From assembly GCA_030263385.1 (NCBI GenBank), contig SZOX01000009.1, positions 1-64,000 on the forward strand: 64,000 nt of DNA, in the 5' to 3' direction. Source of the DNA: Zeimonas sp003577305. Its GTDB lineage: Bacteria > Pseudomonadota > Gammaproteobacteria > Burkholderiales > Burkholderiaceae_E. The notes below the pieces were generated by a model, which did no database searches, was not told the DNA's origin, and saw nothing but the letters and a program-made list of their open reading frames with translations. This document shows positions 1-6,788 of this stretch, in pieces; the stretch's first letter is position 1; each line of letters starts with the position of its first letter. The position numbers and the translations under genes are program-made.

Positions 1-75
1 TCCCCACCCGTGGCTCCCTTCGTCGTGCTCAGGGTGTAGAGTACGCGGACTTGTTTATTTTGGCTACACCCTCTG

Positions 76-113
76 AGAACGTGTGAAGCAATCGGCCGCA
101 CTTCACACGTTCT
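76..113. repeat. 13-bp perfect inverted repeat
   Basis: AGAACGTGTGAAG (76-88) is followed by a 12-base spacer and its exact reverse complement CTTCACACGTTCT (101-113). Neither strand has a T-run after the stem, so it is not an obvious intrinsic terminator. It lies in the chromosomal flank upstream of the tRNA gene and could be an operator or a hairpin. Apart from this, bases 1-190 hold nothing I can call. Confidence 0.5.
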
Positions 114-192
114 GAGCGCGCTGCCCGCGGCGCGGGGCCGAGCGGCGCGCCCCGCCTGCCTCGCGCACACCATCGGGGGCCGCACGCTGCGG

Positions 193-198
193 TACAAT
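193..198 (+). promoter_or_regulatory. Possible -10 box of the tRNA-Ser promoter
   Basis: TACAAT sits 45 bases upstream of the mature tRNA 5' end, a reasonable distance for a tRNA leader. No good -35 hexamer is visible at 16-18 bases, so this is a weak call. Confidence 0.3.
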
Positions 199-243
199 CG
201 CCCCCGAGCCGGCATCGAGCGAGCGTTATCTCGAACGAAGCCC

Positions 244-336
244 GGAGACGTGGCCGAGAGGTCGAAGGCACTCCCCTGCTAAGGGAGCATGCGGCCAAAA
301 ACTGCATCGAGGGTTCGAATCCCTCCGTCTCCGCCA
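244..336 (+). tRNA. tRNA-Ser (anticodon GCT)
   Basis: A full class II tRNA can be folded. Acceptor arm GGAGACG (244-250) pairs with CGTCTCC (326-332), the discriminator base is G333, and CCA (334-336) is encoded. The anticodon stem CTCCC/GGGAG encloses the loop CTGCTAA with anticodon GCT at 278-280. A long variable arm and the T-loop GGTTCGAATCC follow, as expected for tRNA-Ser. Its 3' end is the attachment site of the mobile element that runs to 11951, and the element's left end reconstitutes the complete tRNA. Confidence 0.97.
323..336 (+). repeat. attL core of the integrated element (tRNA 3' end)
   Basis: CTCCGTCTCCGCCA at the tRNA-Ser 3' end recurs exactly at 11938-11951, just beyond the tyrosine integrase gene. 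A tRNA 3' end duplicated at the far side of an integrase-bearing segment is the standard mark of tRNA-targeted integration. Confidence 0.85.
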
Positions 337-380
337 ATTTTGCCAGTTTTACTGGCCTTCCCGCAGGGTTTTGATGGCAC

Positions 381-401
381 ACCCGCCTAAAAACCCGCCT
401 T
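381..401 (+). repeat. Left-end pair of ACCCGCCTA arm-type repeats
   Basis: ACCCGCCTA begins at 381 and ACCCGCCTT at 393, a period of exactly 12 bases, 45 bases inside attL. The same 12-base-period arrangement occurs at 6292-6312 and 11787-11807. Paired short direct repeats just inside both element ends are typical of integrase arm-binding sites; this assignment is an inference. Confidence 0.5.
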
Positions 402-449
402 TCCCGAAGTGATGGGATGCGATGGGGTAAGGCCCTGTGAGACGATGAA

Positions 450-472
450 GAAAGCCGCCCTCGGGTGGCTTC
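450..472 (-). terminator. Intrinsic terminator after the putative restriction endonuclease gene
   Basis: Read on the minus strand, AAGCCACCC-GA-GGGCGGCTT forms a 9-bp stem (one G-T pair) followed by TCTTC. It starts only a few bases after the stop codon at 479 of the leftward gene. Confidence 0.7.
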
Positions 473-478
473 TTTGTT

Positions 479-1240
479 TCAGAACAGCTCTGGCGCTTCG
501 CCGCCCGCTCCCTTCTTCCGGCGGGCTCGCTTCACTGCCGCGGCCATCGCCATGCGCTTGCCGCCGTCCTCCGCCCGGAACCACGCGGCGACCGTCGCAA
601 AGTCATCCGTCCAGAACTCGTTGGGCGTCATCGCTACCGGCTGCAAGGTCGCCATTTCGTTCTCGCCCTTCCCCGGAAGGAGGAAGCGCCCAAGGGTGTA
701 CATGTACCGATCCCACTTGCCCGTGGATGGCTGCATCGACACGGCCAGCACGTCGAACTCGCCATAGCGATAGGGGCGGGTTTTCTCGCCCTCGCCATCG
801 TTGCCGGTTCGGGTTTTCTGCGTCTCGGTCATGAACACTTCGCCCGCGAAGCCGAAGCGTGCGCCGTCCTTCACCACGGGCGCACCTCGCTCGCTCCGTT
901 GGAGCTTCACTTGTACGGAGACTTGGCCCTGCGCATCCTCCATCATGTAGTCGAACGCAAAGTTGCCCTCGGGCGTCACGTCGCGCCAGCCCTGCGGCGC
1001 GACAGCCGGGACCACGAAGGTACGGAAGGCGGCATCAGCGATCACGCCCCGGAGCATTCGGCGGGTGAGTTCGGGGGCTCGATGGACGGCCTCAAGGATC
1101 ATTTCCGCCGGGGCACCAATGATCCGCTCGAACTCGTGGATGATGTGGCGCTGGCGGAGTTCGCGGAACAGCGTTTCCTGTTCCTCCGGGGAGCACTGTG
1201 TTAGCAGCTCGCGGATGGTGGCGAGGTTCACGTCAGTCAT
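479..1240 (-). CDS. Putative type II restriction endonuclease of the R-M locus
   Basis: A 253-residue protein I cannot assign by family. It is called an endonuclease mainly from its place: it follows a small HTH gene with an 8-base start/stop overlap and is divergent from a DNA methyltransferase. A possible PD-(D/E)xK-type core can be read in residues ~105-140, where an aspartate (FAFDYMMED) precedes a strand ending QVKLQR, with Gln in the usual Glu position of ExK. The C-terminus is rich in Lys/Arg. The start ATG at 1240 was preferred over upstream in-frame starts because those lie inside the HTH gene. A strong terminator follows. It could instead be another toxic or nuclease partner. Confidence 0.55.
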   Translation of the reverse strand: MTDVNLATIRELLTQCSPEEQETLFRELRQRHIIHEFERIIGAPAEMILEAVHRAPELTRRMLRGVIADAAFRTFVVPAVAPQGWRDVTPEGNFAFDYMMEDAQGQVSVQVKLQRSERGAPVVKDGARFGFAGEVFMTETQKTRTGNDGEGEKTRPYRYGEFDVLAVSMQPSTGKWDRYMYTLGRFLLPGKGENEMATLQPVAMTPNEFWTDDFATVAAWFRAEDGGKRMAMAAAVKRARRKKGAGGEAPELF

Positions 1241-1505
1241 GATTCGCGGCTTTCGGCCTTCCCGGCGGGTGGGGCTCGAATGCCAGCACATCCGAACGAT
1301 TGACGAAGGACCGCCCGCCGATTTCCAGCGTGCGCAGGCGACCATTGCCCACCAGCCGCGCGATAGCCTGCCGCGTGACGTTGCGCAGGCGTGCAGCTTC
1401 GGCTTGGGTTATCCAGTCCGAAGGATCGAAGGGGGTTGATTTATTGGTTGACTTTGTCAATGGATTTCTTGGTATACTTTTGCTCACAGTGATGCATGTT
1501 ACCAA
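1233..1505 (-). CDS. Small HTH DNA-binding protein (possible R-M controller)
   Basis: Up to 90 residues, with an excisionase/MerR-like helix-turn-helix at about residues 30-80 (WITQAEAARLRNVTRQAIARLV, then a wing ending FVNRSDVLAF). This fold is used by phage and island regulators and by some restriction-modification controllers. The gene overlaps the downstream nuclease-like gene by 8 bases, so the two should be co-expressed, and its 5' end overlaps the start of the divergent methyltransferase. A perfect TTGAC-TTT-GTCAA inverted repeat lies inside its first codons and over the methyltransferase -35 box, suggesting autoregulation. The true start is uncertain; a TTG inside the palindrome is an alternative. 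Confidence 0.65.
   Translation of the reverse strand: MVTCITVSKSIPRNPLTKSTNKSTPFDPSDWITQAEAARLRNVTRQAIARLVGNGRLRTLEIGGRSFVNRSDVLAFEPHPPGRPKAANHD
1448..1478 (+). promoter_or_regulatory. Methyltransferase promoter with overlapping palindromic operator
   Basis: TTGACT (1448-1453) and TATACT (1473-1478) form a sigma-70-like promoter with a long 19-base spacer. The -35 box is part of the exact inverted repeat TTGAC-TTT-GTCAA (1448-1460). The opposite strand of the same palindrome reads TTGACA, a possible -35 for the leftward genes. This is the expected place for a controller of a divergent R-M pair. Confidence 0.5.
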
Positions 1506-2500
1506 TGGCTATTCCGGTGCCCAAGACAAGAATGAAGATTGAAGCCCCTCAACCCGAGCTTTTTGTGAATCCACAGGAGCATCCGTCCAAGCTGGTTCGC
1601 AAGCTCAAGCCCTTTCATCGCACCTCCGCGGGCGCTGCCTATCTGGGCGACTCGCTGGACGCATTGAGGGCCATGCCGGACGGCTCTGTCAATCTGGCGT
1701 TCACGTCGCCTCCCTACGCACTCCACTTCAAGAAGGAGTACGGCAACGTCAGCAAGGCTGACTACGTGGAGTGGTTCCTGCCGTTCGCGCGCGAGATTCA
1801 GCGCGTGCTGACTGATGACGGCAGCTTCGTCTTGAACATCGGGGGGAGCTGGAATCCGGGTTCGCCTACGCGGTCGCTGTACCACTACAAGCTAATGATC
1901 GCGCTTGTCGAGGAGCTGGGCTTTCACCTCGCCCAGGAGTGCTACTGGTACAACCCGGCAAAGATGCCCGTGCCCGCGGAATGGGTCACGGTGCGAAGGG
2001 TTCGGATCAAGGATTCAGTCGAGCACGTCTGGTGGCTGTCGAAGACAACGCAGCCCAAGGCCGACAATCGGAAGGTGCTGCGCCCATACAGCGCGGACAT
2101 GCTCCGGCTGGCGAAGAAGGGCGTGAAGACAACGGTGCGACCCTCGGGCCACAACATCAACTCGTCATTCGACAAGATTGAGTCGGGCGGGTCGATACCG
2201 TCCAACGTGCTCGAAGATCAGATTGCCAATGAAATGCTGATCGCGGGCAACAACGCGGCCAACGATCCCTACACGAAGCGGTGCAAGGAAACGGGCATCA
2301 AGATTCACCCCGCGCGCTTCCCGGCGGTGCTGCCGGAGTTCTTCATCAAGCTACTGACGGATGAGGGGGATTTGGTTGTCGATCCGTTCGCGGGGTCGAA
2401 CACCACGGGGGCGGTCGCTGAACGTCTCGGGCGGCGCTGGATCGCCGCGGAGCTGGTCGAGGAATACCTTGAGGCCAGCAAGTTCCGGTTCGGGGAGTAG
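1496..2500 (+). CDS. DNA methyltransferase, PvuII-like, probably N4-cytosine
   Basis: A 334-residue type II DNA methyltransferase. The catalytic motif IV is TSPPYAL (about residue 70) and the SAM-binding motif I is DPFAGSNTTG near the C-terminus. Motif IV before motif I marks the beta class, and SPPY rather than DPPY favours N4-cytosine methylation. The stretch EYGNVSKADYVEWFLPFAREIQRVL resembles M.PvuII as I recall it. It should protect host DNA from the neighbouring nuclease. The start is unclear: ATG 1496, 1505 or 1532 are possible and none has a good Shine-Dalgarno sequence; with the promoter at 1448-1478 the leader would be very short. Bases 2501-2659 after the gene hold nothing I can identify. 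Confidence 0.88.
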   Translation: MLPMAIPVPKTRMKIEAPQPELFVNPQEHPSKLVRKLKPFHRTSAGAAYLGDSLDALRAMPDGSVNLAFTSPPYALHFKKEYGNVSKADYVEWFLPFAREIQRVLTDDGSFVLNIGGSWNPGSPTRSLYHYKLMIALVEELGFHLAQECYWYNPAKMPVPAEWVTVRRVRIKDSVEHVWWLSKTTQPKADNRKVLRPYSADMLRLAKKGVKTTVRPSGHNINSSFDKIESGGSIPSNVLEDQIANEMLIAGNNAANDPYTKRCKETGIKIHPARFPAVLPEFFIKLLTDEGDLVVDPFAGSNTTGAVAERLGRRWIAAELVEEYLEASKFRFGE

Positions 2501-2659
2501 GCAAGGCCTGCCGCCTTCCTCCTCCGGGTCGAGGGGCGAGGTTGTACGCCTCCCGGAAGTCTCCAACGACAGGCCCTGAAGGGTGAAGCCCGCGCGCCCA
2601 ATCAAGAGGACGGAAGCGTGAGGCGCACACCGCTGACGCGGGCGGCGGGCTTCATACGG

Positions 2660-2824
2660 TCAGCGCCCGCGCGGCTTCGCGTTCGGGCGCTTGTATGCGT
2701 GATTGATGAAGCCTTGAAGTTGGGTCGCAACGGTCCCGCGTTTCATCGCGGCCACGCTCGCGTCCCGCTGGGCTTGGCGCACTTGGTGAATGGCTTTCGC
2801 CTTCGCTACGTTGTGCTGGGCCAT
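2660..2824 (-). CDS. Small basic protein of unknown function (54 aa)
   Basis: A short ORF starting ATG-GCC-CAG-CAC two bases after the stop codon of the 248-residue gene, so it is very likely translationally coupled to it. The product is Lys/Arg/Gln/Ala-rich and predicted helical (AKAKAIHQVRQAQRDASVAAMK), ending RPNAKPRGR. It has no membrane segment or signal peptide. I do not recognise a family. The tight coupling and normal codon use support a real gene; it could be a small DNA-binding or packaging accessory protein. Confidence 0.6.
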   Translation of the reverse strand: MAQHNVAKAKAIHQVRQAQRDASVAAMKRGTVATQLQGFINHAYKRPNAKPRGR

Positions 2825-2826
2825 GT

Positions 2827-3573
2827 TCAGACCTCCTCGGCTTCGGCAATCGCCTGACGCGACAGCGCCAGCGACAGGTTCGTGATCCCGTCCGCCTTCC
2901 CGCGGACAAACTCGCGGTCAGCCGCAACGGCGGACTTGTAGGCGAGCTGGACGCCTTCGAGCTTCGCCGTCATGCGCTTCCAGACCTCGCCCAGCATCCG
3001 TTCGGCCAAGGCCTGAACGGCGAACGGGCGGCGATCCTTCGGGCGGCGGTCGATCACGGTGGCGATGGCAGCGCCAAGCACGAGGTCGCCGGTCATGATC
3101 GCGGTACGGGCGGCGGTTTCGAGTTCGACCGGGCCAGCGCCTTCGAGCTGGAGCTGGTATTGGGTGCGCTTCGGATCGCCCAAGGCGACACGGCCCAGCA
3201 TCGTTGCGGGCGAGGTGTACACGGCTTGGATTGCGGCGGCTTCCGCTGCGAGGGTCTGGAGGCCCTTGAGCATGGCGGCGCGGTCCGCTTCGGAACTGGC
3301 GATGAGTTCGCGGTGGATGTTCGCGGCCTTGTTCGCGGCGTTCTTCTTGGCGAAGGCGCGAGCGGTGGCGCGATCCTCCGGCGAGGCGGAGGTGATGAAG
3401 TCTTCAGCTTCCCGGCTGTAGTTGTTCCGGGCGTCCGTGACCGTGTTTTGCAGCTTCTCAACCTTGCGGGAGAAGGCGGTGGCCGTTTCGGCGGCACGGT
3501 CGCTGAGGTATTGCGCGCGTTCCTCGTTCAGCGTCACGCCGGAGGGAACGGTGTTGAAGTCGATGGTTGCCAT
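2827..3573 (-). CDS. Unknown helical protein downstream of terminase (248 aa)
   Basis: A 248-residue, Ala-rich and strongly helical protein (residues 20-110 read as long amphipathic helices, possible coiled coil) without signal peptide or membrane segments. I do not recognise a family. An AGGAG Shine-Dalgarno sequence lies before ATG 3573. It follows the terminase large subunit on the same strand, after a 206-base gap that holds its own promoter-like elements and a 28-bp repeat shared with the alpA region. In a phage this position would hold a portal or scaffold gene, but it is too short for a portal. It could redirect a helper phage capsid or act as a scaffold; this is a guess. Confidence 0.65.
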   Translation of the reverse strand: MATIDFNTVPSGVTLNEERAQYLSDRAAETATAFSRKVEKLQNTVTDARNNYSREAEDFITSASPEDRATARAFAKKNAANKAANIHRELIASSEADRAAMLKGLQTLAAEAAAIQAVYTSPATMLGRVALGDPKRTQYQLQLEGAGPVELETAARTAIMTGDLVLGAAIATVIDRRPKDRRPFAVQALAERMLGEVWKRMTAKLEGVQLAYKSAVAADREFVRGKADGITNLSLALSRQAIAEAEEV

Positions 3574-3682
3574 GTCGGGCTCCTGTCTCAGTTGTCACAA
3601 CCGGGAGAGGCCCAAAGCACGTAACCAGCGGGGCTCATCCCACTATCAAGGCGCGGGCGCAGTAATGCCCACACTGACAGTA

Positions 3683-3712
3683 AGGATAACGCCTCGTTCC
3701 AACCCTCGGCAA
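3683..3712 (-). promoter_or_regulatory. Possible promoter for the 248-aa gene
   Basis: On the minus strand TTGCCG (3712-3707) and TATCCT (3688-3683) are separated by 18 bases and lie 110 bases upstream of ATG 3573. The match is moderate. A 28-bp repeat shared with the alpA promoter region ends 15 bases upstream of the -35 box. Confidence 0.4.
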
Positions 3713-3727
3713 GAAAAAGAAGTTGTA

Positions 3728-3755
3728 GATCAATGACTTGCGGAAAAAGTAAAGT
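3728..3755. repeat. 28-bp repeat, copy 1 (pairs with 10439-10466)
   Basis: This block matches 10439-10466 at 23 of 28 positions, same orientation, with the shared core CGAAAAAGTA or GGAAAAAGTA. Both copies lie just upstream of leftward promoter-like sequences. They may be binding sites of the same regulator, for example the AlpA-like protein or a helper-phage protein. Confidence 0.5.
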
Positions 3756-3779
3756 CCGCCGGGGTGCCTCCCGAACCCC

Positions 3780-5186
3780 TCACACATACATGATCCGGTC
3801 CCCCGTGTCGGGCAGGCGCGGCGGCGGTCCGGCGAAGTCGCCCACGCTCACGACACCCTGTGAAGCCCCGGCGATCAAATAACTGGTCGCGTCCAGCATG
3901 TGATCGTTCGCGGAGGTGTCCACGTCCTCGGGGCGGCGCGGATCGCGCGGCAGAGCCGGGACGGTGGAGAGCCAGAAGCGGCAGCGCGAGGCCACGAAGA
4001 ACTCGCCCTGCACCATCAGTTGCTTGATGACCTCGAAGCGCGGGACGCGCGGACCCTTGCGGGCGGGCGTGACCCGCACCCCGGCGGCGCGGAATAGATC
4101 GCTGATGCTGTCCTCGTGACGCCCGGCGGTCTTGGCTTCGGCAGCGGCGTCGATAACGCCCCGTGCGCGGACACCGGAGCGACCGCACATGGCGTGAAGG
4201 GCGGGCGCAATCTGCGACGGCGAACGGCCCGTGCCGCGGGCGATGTTGCGCGGGTCGAACTCCGCGTGTTCATCGTAGATGACCCACGAGCCCCGCGGCA
4301 TCACCCTGTCATCGCTCAGGCGAACATCGAAGGCGAGCTGACCGCCCAGCACGGCGGCCATCGGCGCGGCGCTGCCCCAGTCGATGCCGAGTTTCAACGA
4401 GGTGAACAAGTCGGGCGGGACCTCGTGATGATCGAACACGGCGCGCGAGTGCTGCCATGACCCGCTGAAGAAGTCCCCTGTCAGCGCGGACCAATCGCCC
4501 TCACGGTGCGCCCGGTACAGCGCCGGGTCGGTGTGCTTCAAGACCTCGAAGTTGCGGCGGTACGCCTCCGGCAGGTGCGGGTTGTCATCGACCACGCTGG
4601 GCGCATAGACCCAAGTGTTGCCGCCGAACTCGAACGGAGCCCAAGGGGTCCGTGCGGTCACGTAGCGTTCAGCGAGGGCGCTGTGATTCTGCCCGCCGGG
4701 GTTCCCGGCAAGGATCATGCGGAGCGGGACGCCCGGAGCGCGCAGCGACAGCCCGAGTTGGTCGATCACGTCCATGCCCGGACCTTCGCCCGCTTCATCG
4801 ACCACGATCAGGCTGTACGAGTGGCCCTGCGCAACGTCACTGAGGGCCGAACTCGATTCAACGTGCGTCAGCGTGATCGTGGCCCCGTTCGGAAGCCTGA
4901 ACACGTTGTCGTTCATGTTGTAGGCGACCTCACGCCCATAAGCGGAGCGCAGCAGCGCGCGGGTTTCCTCCGCGAACTGAAGCAGCGACTTCAACCGGCG
5001 GCGGGTCACGAGGACGCGGGCGCGGTTCTTGTACTGGTCGCAGTGCCGCAGGATGAGCAGTTGCAGGCCGAAGGACTTGCCGCCCCCGCGGCCCCCGCCA
5101 AGGAACAAGAAATGATCTTCCGGGACGGCGAGCACTCGCGCCTGGAACGGGGTCGGGGCAATGACGTTGTTAGGTGGGCTGGACAT
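3780..5186 (-). CDS. terL: Phage terminase large subunit
   Basis: A 468-residue packaging motor and nuclease. The ATPase half has Walker A GGGRGGGKS (about residues 30-38), an adaptive Arg-rich segment (LVTRRRLKSLL) and Walker B SLIVVDEAGE. The nuclease half has the RNase H-like acidic positions KLGIDWG, GVIDAAAE and NDHMLDATSYL. Length and order are normal for TerL, and all key residues appear intact. It overlaps the preceding small-terminase-like gene by 17 bases. No head or portal gene accompanies it, so its product must act on capsids supplied by another phage, or have been kept for a different reason. Confidence 0.93.
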   Translation of the reverse strand: MSSPPNNVIAPTPFQARVLAVPEDHFLFLGGGRGGGKSFGLQLLILRHCDQYKNRARVLVTRRRLKSLLQFAEETRALLRSAYGREVAYNMNDNVFRLPNGATITLTHVESSSALSDVAQGHSYSLIVVDEAGEGPGMDVIDQLGLSLRAPGVPLRMILAGNPGGQNHSALAERYVTARTPWAPFEFGGNTWVYAPSVVDDNPHLPEAYRRNFEVLKHTDPALYRAHREGDWSALTGDFFSGSWQHSRAVFDHHEVPPDLFTSLKLGIDWGSAAPMAAVLGGQLAFDVRLSDDRVMPRGSWVIYDEHAEFDPRNIARGTGRSPSQIAPALHAMCGRSGVRARGVIDAAAEAKTAGRHEDSISDLFRAAGVRVTPARKGPRVPRFEVIKQLMVQGEFFVASRCRFWLSTVPALPRDPRRPEDVDTSANDHMLDATSYLIAGASQGVVSVGDFAGPPPRLPDTGDRIMYV

Positions 5187-5598
5187 GGATCACCCTCGCG
5201 TATTCCTCAGGGCTCAGGGCCGCATTGATTTGAATGAGGACGCGGGGCGCTTCGCCGGGGCCGTCCTCGCGCCCAATCTTGTAGAGCTTGTCGCCCAGCC
5301 ATTCGGCGGCGCGGGTGTCGCCTTCCTTCATCCGGGCGCGCATGACGGCGATGACCTCGCCCGCACCCTCCGCCCGGCCTTCCTCGATTGCCAGCGCCAG
5401 CGGTGACAGCTCGCCTTCGGCGTCATCCTTCTTGAGGGCGTTCCATTGGGAGGGAGTGAGCCCGAGCGTGCGACGTATGGCGTGCTCACGGCACCCTTCG
5501 GCGGCGAGTTCGCGCACTACGTTCAGCGCGTCAGCGGGCAGGCCCTTCGTGGCGAGGTCGCGGACGATGCCCTTGGTCAGTTGGGTGTTGCGGCTCAT
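5170..5598 (-). CDS. terS: Terminase small subunit-like protein
   Basis: A 142-residue protein directly upstream of and overlapping terL by 17 bases, the normal site of a small terminase. The N-terminal half holds a helix-turn-helix-like segment (VVRELAAEGCREHAIRRTLGLTPSQWNAL), as expected for DNA recognition at a pac or cos site. The C-terminal half is acidic and helical. Assignment rests on context and the HTH; the family cannot be confirmed by eye. It overlaps the upstream resolvase-like gene by 4 bases (ATGA), so resolvase-like, terS and terL form one transcription unit. Confidence 0.72.
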   Translation of the reverse strand: MSRNTQLTKGIVRDLATKGLPADALNVVRELAAEGCREHAIRRTLGLTPSQWNALKKDDAEGELSPLALAIEEGRAEGAGEVIAVMRARMKEGDTRAAEWLGDKLYKIGREDGPGEAPRVLIQINAALSPEEYARVIHVQPT

Positions 5599-6221
5599 GC
5601 TTCGGCCTCCTCGTTGGCGAGGGCAGCGGCAGCTTCCAAGTCCTTCCTGATGCGGTAGATCGCGGACTTGCCGGCGTGCGTGATCGTGCGGACACGGTCG
5701 GGCTTCACCCCGGCCTTGAGCAGCGCGGCGATCTTGTCCTCAAGGCTCCGGGACATGCGAGGCGCGCCGATCTTGACGCCCTTGGCCCTCGCCTTGCGGT
5801 GGCCCCGGCGCAGGGCTTCTACGCGCACAGCCTTGTCGAACGTGACCACGGCGGCGACGGCGCGGAGGATCGCGGCCCCGGCGGGCGTGCGGGTGTCGAG
5901 GTCGAGGTCAGCGACGTACAGGCCAGCACCAGCCACGGACAGCTCGCGTAGCAGTTTTTCGAGGTCGCCCACACTACGGGCCAGCCGGTCGAACGAAACA
6001 GCAGCGATGCCATCCGCTGCGCCCCGGAGGGTGTCGAAGATCGCGCGGTCAAGGTACGGGCGGGGATCGCGGGCGGCGCGGGTGTCGATGTTCTCGTCAG
6101 CGTACTCAGCAACTACCTCATGCCCAGCAGCGGCGCAGAAGGCGCGGAGCGGGGCGAACTGGTCCTCAGTGGCGGGGTCGGTGTCGAGTGCCCGGCGGGC
6201 GTACAGGATGAAGCGGGCCAT
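5595..6221 (-). CDS. Serine recombinase (resolvase)-like protein lacking the catalytic serine
   Basis: A 208-residue protein with the resolvase fold: N-terminal strand FILYARRALDTDPATEDQ, the conserved AVSFDRLARSV segment (about residue 75), the long E-helix, a Lys/Arg-rich hinge (RRGHRKARAKGVKIGAPR) and a C-terminal HTH (VKPDRVRTITHAGKSAIYRIRKDL). Active family members read YxRVSTxxQ near the N-terminus, where the Ser is the nucleophile. Here the motif is YARRALDTD, with no Ser. It may therefore bind DNA without cutting it and serve as a regulator or architectural protein. It is the first gene of a unit with terS and terL. Confidence 0.82.
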   Translation of the reverse strand: MARFILYARRALDTDPATEDQFAPLRAFCAAAGHEVVAEYADENIDTRAARDPRPYLDRAIFDTLRGAADGIAAVSFDRLARSVGDLEKLLRELSVAGAGLYVADLDLDTRTPAGAAILRAVAAVVTFDKAVRVEALRRGHRKARAKGVKIGAPRMSRSLEDKIAALLKAGVKPDRVRTITHAGKSAIYRIRKDLEAAAALANEEAEA

Positions 6222-6256
6222 GATGGTCGGGTCCTATCGTGAATGCGGTTTCGATA

Positions 6257-6285
6257 GATTCTAGCGACCGGATCACGGGAGATAA
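6257..6285 (-). promoter_or_regulatory. Possible promoter of the resolvase-terS-terL unit
   Basis: On the minus strand TTTATC and TAGAAT (6262-6257) are separated by 17 bases, about 36 bases upstream of the resolvase-like start. The -10 box is good and the -35 box weak. The ACCCGCCTA repeat pair lies immediately upstream, as for an activator or repressor site. Confidence 0.45.
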
Positions 6286-6291
6286 AGGTAT

Positions 6292-6312
6292 TTAGGCGGG
6301 TGTATAGGCGGG
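6292..6312 (-). repeat. Internal pair of ACCCGCCTA repeats (12-base period)
   Basis: TAGGCGGGT begins at 6292 and again at 6304, the reverse complement of the pairs near the two element ends and with the same 12-base period. Its place upstream of the resolvase-like gene promoter suggests that the protein binding the ends also controls this operon. Confidence 0.5.
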
Positions 6313-6470
6313 TTTCTCCGTGAAACATGCGGAGATTCCAACGGCTATGGAGGTCTGCGGGGAGAAAGCCTCCGCCATAATCCGCGCGGCGTGATCTTGT
6401 ATGCGTGCCGGTCGCTGCTGGCCCATGACGCCGGGCGGCGGCGCGGGGTGCTGCTCATGCCCAGAGGGGC

Positions 6471-6780
6471 GGAACGATGCGGGCGGAACGACGGAACGAT
6501 GCGAAAAAGCATCGTACCGGCAGCATCGTTCCGGCTTAAACCCCAGTCCCTTATGGCTTTTCTTCTCTTACGGAACGATAGAACGATAGAAAAGCTATAG
6601 GACAGGAAAACGAGTAGAGGGGGCGCTACGGCGTAGCGCCCCTTGGGCATCCGCCGCCGCTACTGCCTGCACAAGAGTAGCTTTTCCATCGTTCCGCGTT
6701 CCGGGCTGCGCTAACCCCAGCCGTTGCTGGCTTTAGCCGGAACGATGGGCATCGTTCCGTATCGTTCCGGCCATCGTTCC
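6471..6780. repeat. Cluster of GGAACGAT iteron-like repeats, candidate replication origin
   Basis: In 310 bases there are nine exact GGAACGAT octamers in both orientations: plus at 6471, 6493, 6572 and 6739; minus at 6525, 6688, 6751, 6761 and 6773. Near-copies lie at 6485, 6511 and 6580. Two arrays form hairpins: CGGAACGATG-GG-CATCGTTCCG (6738-6759) is a perfect 10-bp palindrome, and 6493-6518 is a 10-bp one with a single mismatch. The region 6222-6788 has no convincing gene. It lies in the same half of the element as the primase/VapE gene, as expected for an origin read by that protein. Confidence 0.7.
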
Positions 6781-6788
6781 GCTGCTGC

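Noticed and set aside
342..356. Hairpin GCCAGT-TTT-ACTGGC just after the tRNA as a terminator
   Set aside because: The stem has only six pairs and no T-run on either strand, so it is too weak to list.
29..382. A 117-codon minus-strand frame across the tRNA-Ser gene
   Set aside because: It is the antisense of the tRNA. The segment GFEPSMQ... is the translation product typically seen opposite tRNA-Ser genes and is not a real protein.
2618..2857. Plus-strand 79-codon frame downstream of the methyltransferase
   Set aside because: It overlaps, on the opposite strand, the tightly coupled 54-aa gene and the end of the 248-aa gene; its Arg-rich product has no motif.
6345..6650. A 101-codon minus-strand frame in the iteron region
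   Set aside because: It is made largely of the GGAACGAT repeats, with no ribosome site and no recognisable motif. Region 6222-6788 is better read as a control and origin region.
6471..6780. CRISPR array
   Set aside because: The repeats are 8-10 bases, in both orientations and unevenly spaced, with no cas genes; iterons fit better.
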